Source: Stenotrophomonas sp. NA06056 (GTDB lineage Bacteria > Pseudomonadota > Gammaproteobacteria > Xanthomonadales > Xanthomonadaceae). From it: 64,000 nt of DNA. The stretch is taken from positions 3,224,001 to 3,288,000 of the forward strand of contig NZ_CP054931.1 in assembly GCF_013364355.1 (NCBI RefSeq). Direction: 5' to 3'. The notes beneath the pieces are model-generated. The model did no database searches and was not told the origin of the DNA. It saw only the letters and a list, made by a program, of their open reading frames with translations. This document shows positions 62,914-64,000 of this stretch, one piece after another (position 1 is the stretch's first letter; every line of letters starts with the position of its first letter). The position numbers and the translations under genes are program-made.

Positions 62914-63450
62914 ATGATCCCCGCCTCGCTCGACAGCAGCCAGCGCATGTTTGCCGACACACTGGCCGCGTTCCGCTACGGTTCCGCCTTTGGGAGCGCA
63001 CCGCTACGATCCCCGCCGTTGACGCGGCCACCGCTGTATATCGGCATCGCCGGTGGCAAGGGCGTGGGCAAGGACACCCTCGCCAATGGGTTGGCCTCTG
63101 CGCTTGCGCTGCCCTGCGACAGCTTCGCTGCCCGTCTGCGGCAAGGTGCCAGCACCGAAGGGACGCGCGAGCACGTCCATCCGGAGCTATGGATACGCTC
63201 GTTGTTCTCGCGCCTGCCCGACGGCGGCCTGGTTCCCGATGTCCATTCCACTGAAGAGGCCCGCGCCATCCGCCGCCAGGGTGGCGTTGTGATCCGCATC
63301 ACCCGTCCAGGCTGCGACGGCATCGACCTGCAGGCCGGTGGCCAGCCGCTGCCTGCCACGCTGGTCGATATCGAGCTGCACAACGACCGCAGCCCGGCTG
63401 ATCTGGTGCGCGTTGCACTGGACCAGTTGATGTGCCGTGGTGTGGTCTGA
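62914..63450 (+). CDS. P-loop nucleotide kinase-like protein of phage type
   Basis: A 178-residue protein. The P-loop GIAGGKGVGKDTLANGLASAL and the later DVHSTEEARAIRRQGGVVIRITRPG resemble phage deoxynucleoside monophosphate kinases, which supply dNTP precursors during replication. The GKDT form of the loop is typical of that group. CAGGAG lies 11 bases before ATG 62914. It follows the replication genes on the same strand. Confidence 0.82.
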   Translation: MIPASLDSSQRMFADTLAAFRYGSAFGSAPLRSPPLTRPPLYIGIAGGKGVGKDTLANGLASALALPCDSFAARLRQGASTEGTREHVHPELWIRSLFSRLPDGGLVPDVHSTEEARAIRRQGGVVIRITRPGCDGIDLQAGGQPLPATLVDIELHNDRSPADLVRVALDQLMCRGVV

Positions 63451-63617
63451 GCGCTCTGCAGCAACCGCGCCCGCGGCACGCCCAAGCCCTCCCCTTTTTC
63501 ATCCGCAACGCAGGTTCCGGCCCATCATCGGCGAAAATGATGTAAGGTCGTCCCCCATCAACGACGGCACCTGCCGTCACCCTGCATCCCCAACCGCTTT
63601 CGCAGAGAGGAAATGTC

Positions 63618-64000
63618 ATGGAGGTCGAACAGTTCACGTCGACACGCCAGAAGGCCATCGCGTTGTTCAAGTCGCAGCCCAAGGGTGGCAAGGACATCGT
63701 GAGTCTGGATGCGATCTTCATTTCACTGTGCTCGCTGGCCAACGCCCAGCCCGAAGCCGCTGCCGCCAAGCAGGCGCGTACCGCCGCCCGCCCAGGCAAC
63801 CAGCAGCCCCCTGCACCGTGGTTCATCGAAACGCTGGCTGCGCTCAAGGGCAAGGGCGAGTCGATCACCGTGGCACGCTTCCTGATGTTCGCCAACCGTT
63901 TCCCGGTCAAGCGCATGGACCAGGTCAATGCAGCCCGCTGGCTGCGTGATGCCGGCTACATCCCGCGCAAGACCGGCGGCAACCTGGTGTTCGACCTTTG
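63618..64000 (+). CDS. Protein of the mobile element, truncated by the window end
   Basis: At least 127 residues, open at the right edge. It begins MEVEQFTSTRQKAIALFKSQ after a GAGAGG site. The readable part has an Ala/Gln/Pro-rich linker (AAAAKQARTAARPGNQQPP) and then FIETLAALKGKGESITVARFLMFANRFPVKRMDQV. Family not recognised. The 167-base gap before it shows no gene. Confidence 0.7.
   Translation, partial: MEVEQFTSTRQKAIALFKSQPKGGKDIVSLDAIFISLCSLANAQPEAAAAKQARTAARPGNQQPPAPWFIETLAALKGKGESITVARFLMFANRFPVKRMDQVNAARWLRDAGYIPRKTGGNLVFDL

Larger units (their letters stand above)
58984..64000. mobile_element. Phage- or satellite-like element, left part
   Basis: A minus-strand run of three short genes faces a plus-strand replication module: Toprim-VapE primase/helicase, three small proteins, a P-loop nucleotide-kinase-like protein and a further gene leaving the window. 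This layout, with a compact control region between, is that of phage satellites and integrated prophage early regions. No integrase, att repeat, tRNA or structural phage genes are seen; the right end is outside the window. The left edge is uncertain by about 200 bases. Confidence 0.65.

Overview
The window is chromosomal DNA of a high-GC gammaproteobacterium, almost certainly a member of the Stenotrophomonas maltophilia complex. Three lines of evidence agree. The gene order rpoN-hpf-ptsN-hprK-rapZ followed by a regulatory PTS set is xanthomonad-like. The intergenic gaps are full of short hairpins that begin with GTAG or GTGG, the SMAG-type REP elements of this species. A chromosomal qnr gene lies next to a DeoR-type regulator and an MFS pump, which is the arrangement described for Smqnr/smqnrR/smtcrA.

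Bases 1-18.4 kb are mostly core envelope and regulatory genes. They comprise two tandem DUF3108 proteins, an EF-hand membrane protein, murA-ibaG (minus strand), the Kdo/LPS-export run kdsD-kdsC-lptC-lptA-lptB, then rpoN-hpf-ptsN-hprK-rapZ, a mannose-type EIIA, ptsH, ptsI and mgtE. The PTS proteins have no sugar permease here, so the set reads as a phosphorelay with a regulatory job linked to sigma-54, HPr kinase and RapZ. After a zinc-ribbon protein and a lipoprotein esterase comes a REP-associated tyrosine transposase (RAYT) between two inverted copies of its hairpin, then pyrB-ruvX-algH/yqgE.

Bases 19.5-36.8 kb hold a DUF4153 membrane protein, tag, a YitT-family membrane protein, two LysR regulators, an aldo/keto reductase, the twitching motors pilT-pilU, yggS-proC, an atypical short-chain dehydrogenase, soxR with a clear SoxR box in front of an MfsA-like pump, a large lipoprotein hydrolase overlapping a DUF4105 gene, and a GFA-family protein.

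Bases 37-58.8 kb are rich in accessory and resistance genes: a two-gene RND efflux system with a divergent two-component system, two TonB-dependent siderophore-type receptors (one in a row with PepSY and DUF2946 genes), LysR/SDR genes, a MocR regulator divergent from a DMT exporter, a macrodomain protein, a methyltransferase and the Smqnr locus.

From about 58.98 kb to the end the content changes to a phage- or satellite-like element. A minus-strand run of three small genes faces a plus-strand replication module: a Toprim-VapE primase/helicase, small proteins and a deoxynucleotide-kinase-like protein. Between them is a control region with two perfect inverted repeats and GAAAGGTGT repeats. No integrase or right end is inside the window.

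The most notable structure outside genes is a family of three long palindromic elements (11.3, 22.8 and 23.4 kb). Two of them share an unpaired core while their outer and inner stems differ in sequence but remain complementary.
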